Positions 35,701 through 47,079 of a stretch of DNA of 64,000 nt are shown here, one piece after another (position 1 is the first letter of the stretch; each line of letters opens with the position of its first letter). Source of the DNA: Lutraria lutraria (lineage: Eukaryota > Mollusca > Bivalvia > Venerida > Mactridae); assembly GCA_964023205.1 (NCBI GenBank), contig OZ026851.1, forward strand, positions 15,941,528-16,005,527, in the 5' to 3' direction. The notes beneath the pieces are model-generated. The model was not told the origin of the DNA, did not search any database, and saw nothing but the letters and a program-made list of their open reading frames with translations. A program made the translations under genes and the position numbers.

Positions 35701-38700
35701 AGCCAAGTGTGTTCATTGATTTTCTACCAGTGCTTTGAAATGCAATACGAATGTTAAGACATTAGGTTCAGTTTATTATTTCTTAAGGAGACACCTGCTT
35801 CGCCAAGAAACTATGCCTTTGTCAAAGTACTGAGATAATTTTAGATTAAAAGTTATGATAAGAAATATTTTCCACATATGATTGCTTCACGCCAATGTGA
35901 CCGAGATTTTGAAAGGTCGAGCTTTGTTAGTAATCCAGGGTTTGATCTAATTTGCTCGGATTAACAAACACTCCTTGCTTTACACAAATATTATTCGTTC
36001 AATTAATACATTAAACAGTTATATATGAATATGTATATCGTTTAGTGCACAACATGTTTTTATGAACTCGTTTGAAAACTGATCACTCTTAAACATCACA
36101 GGGGTATTAAGATTCACGATGTTAAAACGTGTCTGCATGGTTCATTTGGTTCACAGTTTCTTCTTTAATAATTATCACGCACGTTGTACGCTTGTGTCGA
36201 AATTGTTTAGTATGCACGAGGGCACAGTTGACCAAACCATTTTCACGGACTAACTTCTGTTTTGTTGAGTATTAGTCACCTCTCCACACGAATGACAAGT
36301 AAAGTATGACTGGCCCTTAATGCAATGTATTCAACCAAATCATCACTGAGAACATGTACCGCGCCCAGGGTTCGAACTAATTGACACAAGACCCTTTGGC
36401 CAAACACCCTATAAGTGGAGTTAATACTTGATTGATAGGACGGGGTGTAATTTTTTCAAAGTTTCATATGACTGAATTAGTTAATGTTTTACATAACAAC
36501 AGATCAATATCACATCCATAAACTTCAATAGCCTTGTTTGTTGTTATGTTTCTAATGTGTTGCTATGAAATATCAAGTAAAGCGATTTTTACATCGTTTA
36601 GTGATTATATCCATTAATTAGTTTCAAATTCAAAACACTACCCATTAGAGCCCGGGATGATCAGATGCCTAGGCGGGAATAAGATAACGTTGTACTAGGG
36701 GGGATATGCTGTCTAAAACTTGTAAATTGTATTTCCAAAAATGTAAAAGGTTTTTGTAATAAGAAGACGTAACATTGAAACAACCAAAACTAAATAATCT
36801 GTTTACACTAATTTACCATTAGGAGTACAATATTAAGACCCAAAAAAGATTAATAGCATTTGCATTGTTCTTAAGATACGTTGTTATAAACGTAATCATT
36901 AGTGTCTTATTTTGGACGAATGTTTGACCTATCTTATGCTATTATGTATCGCAGTAAACATTTGATACGTCTTTAAATGAATCACAACGCATTACTGTAA
37001 AGCATAAACACAGCTATAACTTTCTATTTACGCTAACACTTACATAATTATTAGGATCTCAAATAGAAATTGTGCTTTTTGTATTATAAGAATAAAACTA
37101 GACTGATTTACAGTTATTAAGGACTCAAGTAGCCCTTGTAATGAAAGACCATACATACTGACATTCTAGCTCCCCAAGCGAAATTGTGTCTGGCAACATT
37201 TGTATACTCCATGTCATGTTACTCGCTATCGTAAATTGCGACAACCTGAACTTTCCCTCTGACAAGCAGATAAATACAGCTTCATGTAACCAATACCAAT
37301 ACTATTTCTAAGGTAGTCAGTTGACCTTTTCGATATGACTGGTTATTAAACACGGGGTTCACGTGACTCGCTTTTGTAAATAACTTTTTCTTGGCTGGAT
37401 CAACCATTCGATTAAAAAATGAAGCTACGACTACAAAAACATCTTACTCCACTTAGGATGCAGGCATACCATTGATTGATTTGAATGGTGTATTTTTTAC
37501 ATGCTATAGTAGTTGTACCGGTGGTTATGTAAGATAGTAATATTATAAATAGAAGTATTAAGTGGCGTCATCGTAAAACGCAATAAAACAACAGACAAAC
37601 TCATGAAGTCGCCTGGCAAGGGAAAAGCGATTCTTGATCATTCGTTTTCTTTTTGTTATAAAGGACTGTCAAAGGTCATTACAACGAATTTTACTTCCTT
37701 TCATATACTGGAAATTAGTTGAAAACAGTTGATACTTTTGCTGAAACGGGTCCGTATTTAATCTGGGGCAGATATTTCTATTCTTGGATAAAAGTATTAA
37801 ATTATATTTTTTCCAGTGCATTTATTTCTGTTCGGTGAATTAAACATCTAGACAATAACTCCAAAGTTTTACAAAAAACACACAAAAGCAGACAATAGAA
37901 ACTTGTATGTATAAATTAGCTGAATCAAATCACACACCTTAACAATTAATTCGCGATTAACTTGAATTAACGTTTTAATAAGATTAAGATCTATGTATGT
38001 TATTCAATAAAATTCTTTGATCTTCTTTCGGGTTGTTAACTGAATCAAGTTATTTATCAAATGTAGTACTCATTCGCAACACTTCAGAATAGTCCGGGAA
38101 ATCTCGGGTTATTTCGTAAACAACAATTCATTTTAAAATGGAAACACTTTGTGTTCAGTGCTCAAAAAGAATCGGGTATCCCCATTAAGATTCGTATAAC
38201 ACTTCGTTTTGCTAACACATACATTCTCAATGAAGTCTCGAAAGTTTTCGCGCTGTATTTAATTGGCAATCCGAGTGTATTCGGCAAATTTCGGGGTAGA
38301 TCGCCGATCTAATATTAGAAGTTTATTGTATACTTCATTTTGAAGAGCTTGTTATCGAACACGTGCGGTGAAGTATTATCCGAGGTGTTCCGACTGCTCA
38401 CACGAAGCACGATCGGGAAAGTGGTTATAGATCGAAGTAGATTTATAAAGTCACGTATTAAACACTACAGGTTCTTAAAGCGAATTATCGCATTTGCCAA
38501 ATAAAAACATAATTATGTACTTTTTATGTACATGATAATCCACTTATGCTTAATTATTTGCTCACGAAAGTAATATATAATATATCAAAATTAAAATTAA
38601 AACCGTGATCGCGTTAAAATAAAACTCAGACACCATCAATCAGAGAATCCTGACTACTTCACGTTTCTTACGAAAATAAAAACAACGAAATATATCATTA

Positions 38701-41380
38701 AAGACTTATTTATCATGAATTCATACGAAATAATTTCGAATTTACAGACAAAATGAGTTTGTAAATACATGTAGATTATGACACGGTGCTTCATCGTACG
38801 TATTAACATTCTTGAAAATGTTACCACTAAGAATAATGTACACATGCATTTGCATAGAACACTCAAACTGTATTAAGTAATAGAAATTAAATCATACCCT
38901 TGTAATGAAGATAAATGATAAAACAATCCTTTATGGAGTTAAAAGAATAAAGTTGTTTATACTTTAGTATAAATGACCTCTACCAATAATGTATAAATGC
39001 AAAGGTTTATAGTAGGAGATCTACAATGTCAAGGAATGCAAATATGAAAAGACTGTTTAATCACCAGTGCCAATTGTATTCAGACACAAAAATTAATTAA
39101 ATTGGTGAGTCATAAAGATACGATATACACCTTACTTCAAACCATTCTGCATTACATCTCAAATATCTCTTTACATGACTAGCGAGTCCTAGCTGTACTT
39201 TTACTACACATTAAAAAGGCGCCCTAGAAAATGTTTCCACGTTGTCTATTTCACACGACGCAAGACATAGGATATGAACTACATTCTCTGATTCGTATTC
39301 ACATTATCTCATCCTTTTGACGCCTGACGTCGTGTCAGACTCGAGTGGTTGTTTATTAGACGCAAAACGCGTAAATCTATACGTCAAGATTCGCGCGAAT
39401 GTTTCACATAGAAATTCAAATCAGTGCAAATTAATTCTATTGAAAGAAATTGTAAGCAAATAAACACTGATTAAAGTCCAGTAGAAGTGAAGAAGCTTAC
39501 CAATGAATTGACACTGAGAAGTCCAAATGTAATTGTAACTGTTGTGGTTGCTGATGGGCGTACATAATTGTTGTATCCCAATGTCAGCGTTGTATACAGG
39601 GAATCAGCTGATGACGTAGTGTATGACGTCACGACTGTAGCTAAAAAGGAAAAATACATGATTATGGCTCTGTAGACACTAGACACCATTGTTGATCATT
39701 ATTAGAGTATATATTTCCTCGTGCCATCTCCTTATCCTGACTACTCATAGTCATTTGTGTTACTTTAAAGTCCCAGTTGCTTTTTGCTATAGAAAAAAAT
39801 ATGCAAAAACATTCAATTGCATTTAATTATCCCAAGATAATTATTACCGACGAAACAAGCTCTTTTTCTTCTAAAACACTCATTTCACTGTGATTTTTGC
39901 TTTTGTTAACTTGAAATATGTAGAGCGCGTGACGTCACTTTACGACGTGTGCATAACTTGACTGCGGGAAAACACAGCTGTTCTTATAAATAGTATTTAT
40001 TTCAATGATATTGGAAAAAATACAATACTGTTTTTGGAAACATTTTTTCTTGCTATAAAGTATGCGCAGGAGGAAATACACAGGATTCCTCTGCTATAGA
40101 ACAAACGATATTACGACCAATACATTTATATGCTTATGGTACTTTAAACTGATAGCTTTGACTCGCATATTTTTTTCAAAAAAAGAATTGTATATGATCA
40201 GGCAATGGCAATATGTCACCTTCATGACACATTAATATGGATTCATTATGATTTTGCTTTCTTATTAAACAAACTACAGAAATGACGAGTTGAGTAGAAG
40301 CTTGGATACACTTTGGTCCTGGTTGGACAAGATGCGCTTTGTAATAAAGGTTAATCAGTCCAAAGCACCCATATTTTACTCCTTCTTGATATTCTACTAT
40401 TTCTACTCTCTACACTTGATATTAGTAGTATTTTTTCTGACCGTTTATTCATAACACATAGATCTAATGTCTGTCAGAATTGATACCATTATAATTTTTA
40501 TAATATCATGTGACACTTGGTATAAAAAATGCAATATTTAATATGAACACAAACGTCTGTCAAATTTAAAATCAATGTGATTGTTTGATTTAGTCATGTG
40601 TAACACACCCAAGTTGTTTGTGATGTGAAGTTTAAATCCAGGAATGATCCACCAGCTGAGCCAGAATGGTCACAAATAATATTGAAGTAGAGTTCCTAGC
40701 CGTCCACCTTGTATTTCATAGAACTGGAAGAAAGCAATCTACCACATATGGTTGAGTTTTAATATATCCGGACCAATATTTACTTTAAATGTTCAATTTC
40801 TATGAGGGATGGTCAGTGTACCGATGTATACGCGCTGATGTCGTGTGTTCGTATCTCGGCTCGGATAGCAATATATCGACTTTATTACCTACGTATTGCC
40901 TGTATAATTATTTGTTTTGACAACTAGAAAATAACTTTAACTTTTCGTTTCCTTTTTAATATTTTATGTACAAGGATCACGTCAAAGTTAATACATGTTT
41001 GTTTAATTCCAGAACTCCAAAAAAGATCAATCTTTCAACGATATTCGAAAGACAATCGCATAAGACTTTATGTCGACTGTGTTAGGTTTTGTCGCTAACA
41101 GTCGATCATTTAAGAGTTTAAGCCGTCTAAATTAACCAACCAATTAAGATGATATTTCGATAAAAAAAGATACCGATTTAGATGTTGTTTTAATCAAAAT
41201 TGCAAGCAATACGATGGTATGTATAAAATATTTTGTTTAGTGAACATGAGTTTTTTGTACACAATGCTATCATCGAAATATGATAATAATACATCATAGT
41301 ATGACATAATCAGTCCACTTACCGTTTAGGAAAATAGCTAATAAGCAGGATAAAGGCTGGATATGATACTTCTTCGTCAT
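29757..41380 (-). CDS. Nicotinic-type Cys-loop ligand-gated ion channel subunit (non-alpha, divergent), 8 exons
   Basis: Coding exons in transcript order on the minus strand: 41380-41323, 39640-39501, 34971-34927, 34220-34111, 31649-31501, 31109-30962, 30792-30566, 30283-29757 (stop at 29759-29757). They total 1404 nt, open throughout, 467 residues. Seen: signal peptide (1-20), LYTTLTLGYNNYVRP near the mature N-terminus, FSWTPSSY and CWNPKIAV segments, Cys-loop C151-x13-C165 with YPYD, four membrane segments (M1 about 230-252, M2 260-282, M3 295-315, M4 about 442-465) and a short M3-M4 loop. Exons 3 and 4 are 45 and 110 nt, the classic sizes in nicotinic receptor genes. The loop C vicinal cysteine pair is absent, so it is non-alpha. 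The loop B tryptophan is replaced (KSLAYP). Large molluscan receptor expansions contain many such subunits; ligand unknown. Confidence 0.87.
32031..33327 (+). repeat. 35-bp minisatellite, 37 copies, in receptor intron 4
   Basis: The unit (GATGTCTCCATATTG, then TCAACACCATGGTTAGTGTA) repeats without spacers for 1297 bases, which is 37 units of 35 plus one 2-base insertion near 32895. Variants are few: ATCATGG for ACCATGG in some later units, and single changes near 32180 and 32390. The array is intronic, between receptor exons 34220-34111 and 31649-31501. Confidence 0.95.
33766..33778 (+). repeat. Homopolymer run of 13 G
   Basis: Thirteen consecutive G follow a run of T in receptor intron 4. 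Prone to length error in sequencing. Confidence 0.9.
35349..35694. mobile_element. MITE-like element C with 29-bp terminal inverted repeats (receptor intron 2)
   Basis: The ends 35349-35377 (CAGCACGCAATTGTATAAAT...) and 35666-35694 (...ATACAACTGGGTGCTG) are inverted copies with about three mismatches. The interior is rich in GGTTAAA/TTAACC motifs. About 346 bases, no coding capacity. Confidence 0.75.
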
Positions 41381-42829
41381 TTTGGCAAAATAGAAAAAGG
41401 CTAATTTCCTCTAAAACACAATGCTTTCATCGGAAACACTCCTACGGCGTCACGCGCGCTTTAATTGGTAAAACACTTTTTTGGACAGGCTTATTACATT
41501 TGTAATCAGCAAAAATGTTCATTTTGTATGTACAATTATTCCAAAATGAGTTTCATAATTCACGTGCATCGATTGTTCCTTGTTTGTAAAGGATAATTCA
41601 CATTGTTCAGTCAATAACCGACAAATGACAAGTATTGAAAATTGCGTCAAAACTGAACACTTTTCTACGAGTACTATCAAGTGCCATGTATTGAAAACAC
41701 AACAAAAACTATGATATTTTTATCTCCAATTTATTGATTAAACAGAAATGTGTTTTTATTTATAGTTGATTCCTTATACTTTTATTTGTTCAATCATCAA
41801 CGGGCTGATTTCACACACTAAACAAAGACATGGATTTATTTTTTTCAATCTTTAGAAGCTAGTGACGAGATTTGAGGATTAATCTTATTGTTTCGTAGGC
41901 CGGTAATCCGGATTAAAAAATCCCCAAATTTGGCAAAAGCAAAATTTAAATCATGTATACATTTTGATAAATGGTTTTAAATCAAGCAGAAAACGTTGGT
42001 ACAAATGACTTGCATTTTCATTTTAATGTCCACAGCCTTGGCTAACTCCACAGATTGTGCATTAACGGTAAAAAAGTATTAACACTAAAAGCGTGTTAAT
42101 TATTTAATCAATATATATTTGCATGTGCTCGAAGCAATGAATGTGTAATGACCTGATGTAGTCACAAAACTGCTATTTACGACTAACTGGTCTTAAACCA
42201 AGAAGTCATGGTAGAGCGATCAGAACTACTCCTCAAATGCGCCGATTTAAAGAATAAGAAGGTTTATGTATAACCAAAGAATGAAAAAAAATCTTTAAAA
42301 TAATACTCAGAATTTTTTTAAAAAAGTGATTTGATGAACGAATCTATAAAATTCATGAGTATTAAAGTAAATAGATAAAGTACGATTCTACTCAAATCAC
42401 TTGCGATATAGCTTGTAGTGACTGCTTCATAATTCTAATTCTAGTGTTGTCACAGTTACTAGTAATTAGATTAGATTAAAATTTGGTCGTTCATTCATTA
42501 TATACCAGTGAAAAAAATCAAACAAATGTCCATTGAAGCATATCTGTATGTACGGACGTTCTTACGAAAGCTACATGTTTTTTTCCTTCTATATTCCTTT
42601 ACTATTTTTCAACCCCACAAGAGTATTTTATTAACCTCACAAGAGAAAATTTAACCCGACAACGGTGGTTTGTACGTACTGTAACCCCATAATGTCGATT
42701 TGTACTATCCTTGACCCTAACCCCACGACCTACCTCCGGTATGTACGCACTGCTCAAACAGTTTATATATCGAGTTTTACACCCCTTTTCAACAGTCAGA
42801 GTTATACGAGGCGGACAGTTCACCTAAGC

Positions 42830-43005
42830 ATCGTTCCTGGGAAGAACCAGTACTAGACTCCCATCCTCTGTAAGCAACTGCCTACTTTCTAAAATAAAGA
42901 GACATGATCGGTAGTGGGGCTCGAGCACACGACCCTCCATCAGTGAGAGTTTATGTACATTGATTTGAAGTCGGCGACCTTAACCACTCGACCACGGAGG
43001 CGGGT
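42830..43005 (-). mobile_element. tRNA-derived SINE-like element
   Basis: On the minus strand, 43003-42905 reads as a tRNA-like sequence: CCTCCGTGGTCGAGTGGTTA (A-box) and, after a long variable portion, GTGCTCGAGCCCCACTACC (B-box), resembling a Ser or Leu tRNA. It is followed by a tail to about 42838 that is repeated at 7962-8010. The pairing is too poor and the spacing too long for a working tRNA. Confidence 0.65.
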
Positions 43006-44415
43006 AACTAAATGATAAAATGAATGTTGTCACGCATGAATAAGCGAAAAAATGATGGGCATACGGACAGACGGACGGACAGGTCTTATTATTGTTCATG
43101 TCAACAAGCATGTAAACACAGAGAAAACAATTAAACACAATATATTTTATCAAAATTTTCGTATTCACTATTTCTCAAGTAAAACCACAATGGAATTCAT
43201 GGGCGTTAACAAAACAAACTCAAACTTTTATATTACAATCATCTAATTATTTGTTTATGACATCATGCACTCGCGCTGATAAAGTTTATACTTTTTTGTC
43301 ATTAAAGAGGTCTATGTCAAAACATATCTACATTCGTAGCTTTTGTTAATCGAAAAAAAATAGCGATAAAGTACGAGTGTAATTCCACTCCAATTATAAA
43401 TCACGTGTAAACGTAATGAATAATATTTACTTTTGAAATAGGTAATGTAAAACAATACTTAAGTTTTCTTGACGAATTATGCTTATGTGTATTAGTTTAT
43501 TATAGCTGTTTGCGAGTATATAGTATAGTGTCTATTACTAGTTTGGCTAATCCTGACCATTTGATTGGCTAATGGTGATGACTGATTCTATTAATAGTTG
43601 ACAGGTAAGTAAATCATAGATAAGTTGTTGTGTGGCTATTTGAAGTAAAATGTGCTTGTATGATAGTACTATGATTTATGGTGAATTCGTTATCATTTAG
43701 GGTTGATTCTATTTGATTGATGTAAGGTATGATATTACCATGTGCTTGTGAACTATATACATGAATTCATTCATTTGTCAAATACTCATGATTGTCGTCA
43801 TAATGTGTATTACCCATATCATATAAATATCTTATACTCTCCTGAATGGAGGATTGAATAAAATATACAGTCAATATCCTTTATGAAAAAAGCAACTTCA
43901 TACAAAAAACATAAACCAATATGCTTCTTGTAATTCGTCTACCTATGACATTTTGTTATACTTGTTCTTGTTATTCTTATAGTCTAATGACGCTTTGAAT
44001 TGTTTAGAACAAAACATTTGTTTCGAGTTTTATTAGTTTACAAATACATGTAGTTTGCGTATAAAATTGCTTATTTGAAAATACTTTTGAAAAGTATTTT
44101 AACCTTGGAAGACAACATTCGATTAGATATTGCTCTAAATTGGCAAATAAAACAAACTAGTGCATTACGTGTACTTCGTATAAGCTCATGTCTTAATACT
44201 TTAATTTAATTCTAATTTAATGAGTTCTCAATTTAGCCATAGAACGCGCGTAATAGAATACCACGACCCACTCAATGTTTAAAAACTGTTTGTCAAATAG
44301 CGCTCTTGTTTTCTTGACCTTTTAAGTAAATTTCCAATATAGGACGAACACAAAAGTATGGAGCGTATATAAATCGTACACAACCGCACAAGATTTCTAT
44401 CCTACCTCGACTATA

Positions 44416-44845
44416 GGCCGGTTCCATTGGACTCTCGTAAGAAGAGAATAGGCCGACTAAAAGAGCTTAGAAGAGAAACCCAATCGAACCCAATCGCAGC
44501 CGATATGTCTGCATCCGAATATTAGGTATAACTAGAACTAACCGTCAAACCTATATTCTTTAAACCATATGGATAAACTATTGCGTACTCTGACATTGTA
44601 AACAATGTATTTGTTAAAACATCTTTTTGTTGTGAGTTGAAACAATAATTTCAAAAAGACAATTTCAAACGGTATTGTTAGCTCGGTTAAGCTATTTGAT
44701 CACGTTATTGATATTTCTTCCACCTCTTCTGACGATCGGGCGAAATAGAGAGAAGAGCTTCTAAAATTAGAAGACGATTAATCGAACAGTTCGTAAGAGC
44801 TCTGCCTCTTCCGGTAGCTCTTCAGTTTGACCAATCGAACCGGCC
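44416..44845. mobile_element. MITE-like element D with GGCCGGTTC terminal inverted repeats
   Basis: Left end GGCCGGTTCCATTGG (44416-44430) and right end CCAATCGAACCGGCC (44831-44845) are inverted copies with one mismatch; further inside, AGAAGAG and AGAGCT motifs recur on both sides in inverted orientation. About 430 bases, no coding capacity. Confidence 0.65.
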
Positions 44846-45419
44846 ACACGTTCAGTCTTTACACGGTAGCTTTGCACGGGTGTGATGACATTTCTTACCT
44901 ATTTTATACAACACAGGTAGAAATAATGTATTGCCATTGGCTGAAAGCTTGGATGCTATCGCTTCCTTTAGCTTTTCTTACGAAGAACACCCAAATATGC
45001 ACTATAACCTATACATAATCATATTTATGTATGAACATCTCAACCTAACCATAGTTTCTCTCTTGACTATTGTCTTATGTACGTTTCTGGACAAACAGTT
45101 GAACATACCTTGGATATTACATATTTTATCATTAACAAATCACAATTTGTAAAATGAAATGCTGGTATAATAATTAATAATGTTTATGGCCGCACACGCA
45201 AATAATCATTATAGAAAGTTTCATCTGTTATTTTCCATATCATTTATCATACGTGTGTCATTTTCCCCTGACATTGTTCGCTAACAACATATACGTACTC
45301 ATGATTGAAATTCGTAACCAATTTCTATACGAGTTGTGACGCATTTGTTCACATACGTAACATTGTTACATTCCCATGGGCCTTTTTGGCCTACCGAAGT
45401 TGAAATAAATGAACTATAT

Positions 45420-45495
45420 GTACCTAAATTAGACCATTTCAGCAAAAGGTGCAATAGAGTGAGGACTTTTTGCTGAAATGGTTTAATCTAGGTAC
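45420..45495. mobile_element. Short foldback element
   Basis: Arms 45420-45447 (GTACCTAAATTAGACC...CAAAA) and 45468-45495 are inverted copies with two mismatches in 28 bases, separated by 20 bases. It could form a near-perfect hairpin if transcribed. Confidence 0.75.
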
Positions 45496-46009
45496 CAAGA
45501 ACTTCTCGTAAATTTGTTTTAACTTAAAGTGTCATCTCCCACATATTCTGTACGTGGTGGGTTTTTTAACCAATTTGTAACAGAAAGCATGGAAATTACC
45601 GTTGAATCGAAATTAGTCGCAAAAATTTACACTGGCATTTGAAATAAAAATAACGGGGGAAAGAAATTGGTACCGTCTATTTAGGGACTAAGAATTCGAT
45701 TTCAAAGATAGGAGAACTACATTTGTTTTGATTGAAAATGTTGATTTAGCGTACACCCTAATAGAAACTAATATTTGTTTTCCTTTGAGACAATTTGTTT
45801 GTTTACGTAAATGAACTTGTTGACTGTTGTTATTGTTTTGTTTACCGCGATTGTCTGCGTTGACTTGACATGGTTTCCTTTTTTTGTTCACAATTACGCA
45901 TAAATATTTTAAAATGTTTTGACGAGCGACGAATTTGATGTTTTAATAAATATAGTAAATAAAATACTAAATGTCTTCACTTGACATTGTGTTGAATACT
46001 TCAACTTTT

Positions 46010-47066
46010 TTACGTGGGTGCGCGTATCGGTGTTCTTTTTTCTTTATATGCTTTACGTGGGTGCGCGTATCGGTGTTCCTTTTTCTTTATATGTTTTACG
46101 TGGGTGCGCGTATCGGTGTTCCCTTTTCTTTATATGTTTTACGTGGGTGCGCGTATCGGTGTTCCTTTTTCTTTATATGTTTAACGTTGGTGCGCGTATC
46201 GGTGTTCCTTTTTCTTTATATGTTTTACGTGGGTGCGCGTATCAGTGTTCCTTTTTCTTTTATATGTTTTACGTGGGTGCGCGTATCGGTGTTCCTTTTT
46301 CTTTATATGTTTTACGAGGTGCGCGTATCGGTGTTCCTTTTTCTTTATATGTTTTACGGGGTGCGCGTTTCGGTGTTCCTTTTTCTTTATATGTTTTACG
46401 TGGGTGCGCGTATCGGTGTTCCTTTTTCTTTATATGTTTTACGTGGGTGCGCGTATCGGTGTTCCTTTTTCTTTATATGTTTTACGGGGTGCGCGTTTCG
46501 GTGTTCCTTTTTCTTTATATGTTTTACGTGGGTGCGCGTATCGGTGTTCCCTTTTCTTTATATGTTTTACGTGGGTGCGCGTATCGGTGTTCCTTTTTCT
46601 TTATATGTTTAACGTTGGTGCGCGTATCGGTGTTCCTTTTTCTTTATATGTTTTACGTGGGTGCGCGTATCAGTGTTCCTTTTTCTTTTATATGTTTTAC
46701 GTGGGTGCGCGTATCGGTGTTCCTTTTTCTTTATATGTTTTACGAGGTGCGCGTATCGGTGTTCCTTTTTCTTTATATGTTTTACGGGGTGCGCGTTTCG
46801 GTGTTCCTTTTTCTTTATATGTTTTACGTGGGTGCGCGTATCGGTGTTCCTTTTTCTTTATATGTTTTACGTGGGTGCGCGTATCGGTGTTCCTTTTTCT
46901 TTATATGTTTTACGGGGTGCGCGTTTCGGTGTTCCTTTTTCTTTATATGTTTTACGTGGGTGCGCGTATCGGTGTTCCTTTTTCTTTATATGTTTTACGT
47001 GGGTGCGCGTATCGGTGTTTCTTTTTCTTTATATGTTTTACGGGGTGCGCGTATCGGTGTTCCTAA
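46010..47066 (+). repeat. 43-bp minisatellite with a 428-bp higher-order period
   Basis: The unit contains TTTTACGTGGGTGCGCGTAT, then CGGTGTTCC and a TTTTTCTTTATATG tail, about 25 copies. Some copies are 41-42 bases (ACGGGGTGCGCGTTTCGG, ACGAGGTGCGC). Marker variants (TTAACGTTGG at 46181 and 46609; a four-T TTTTATATG variant at about 46258 and 46686) recur 428 bases apart, so a ten-unit block was duplicated. The long open frames here (up to 353 codons) exist because the unit has no plus-strand stop in any frame. Confidence 0.92.
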
Positions 47067-47079
47067 CCCCTCACAGTAA

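Larger units (their letters stand above)
41381..46010. other. Gene-free region upstream of the receptor gene
   Basis: No exon, RNA gene or conserved coding stretch recognised. It would contain the receptor promoter near 41.4-41.6 kb, but no core element is clear. It carries a SINE at 42830-43005, a 430-bp inverted-repeat element at 44416-44845 and a foldback at 45420-45495. The rest is AT-rich unique-looking sequence. Confidence 0.5.

Noticed and set aside
46018..47079. A 353-codon open frame, and two others of 213 and 277 codons
   Set aside because: All are readings of the 43-bp minisatellite in its three forward frames; no splice sites, no known domain, and the same peptides repeat in each frame.
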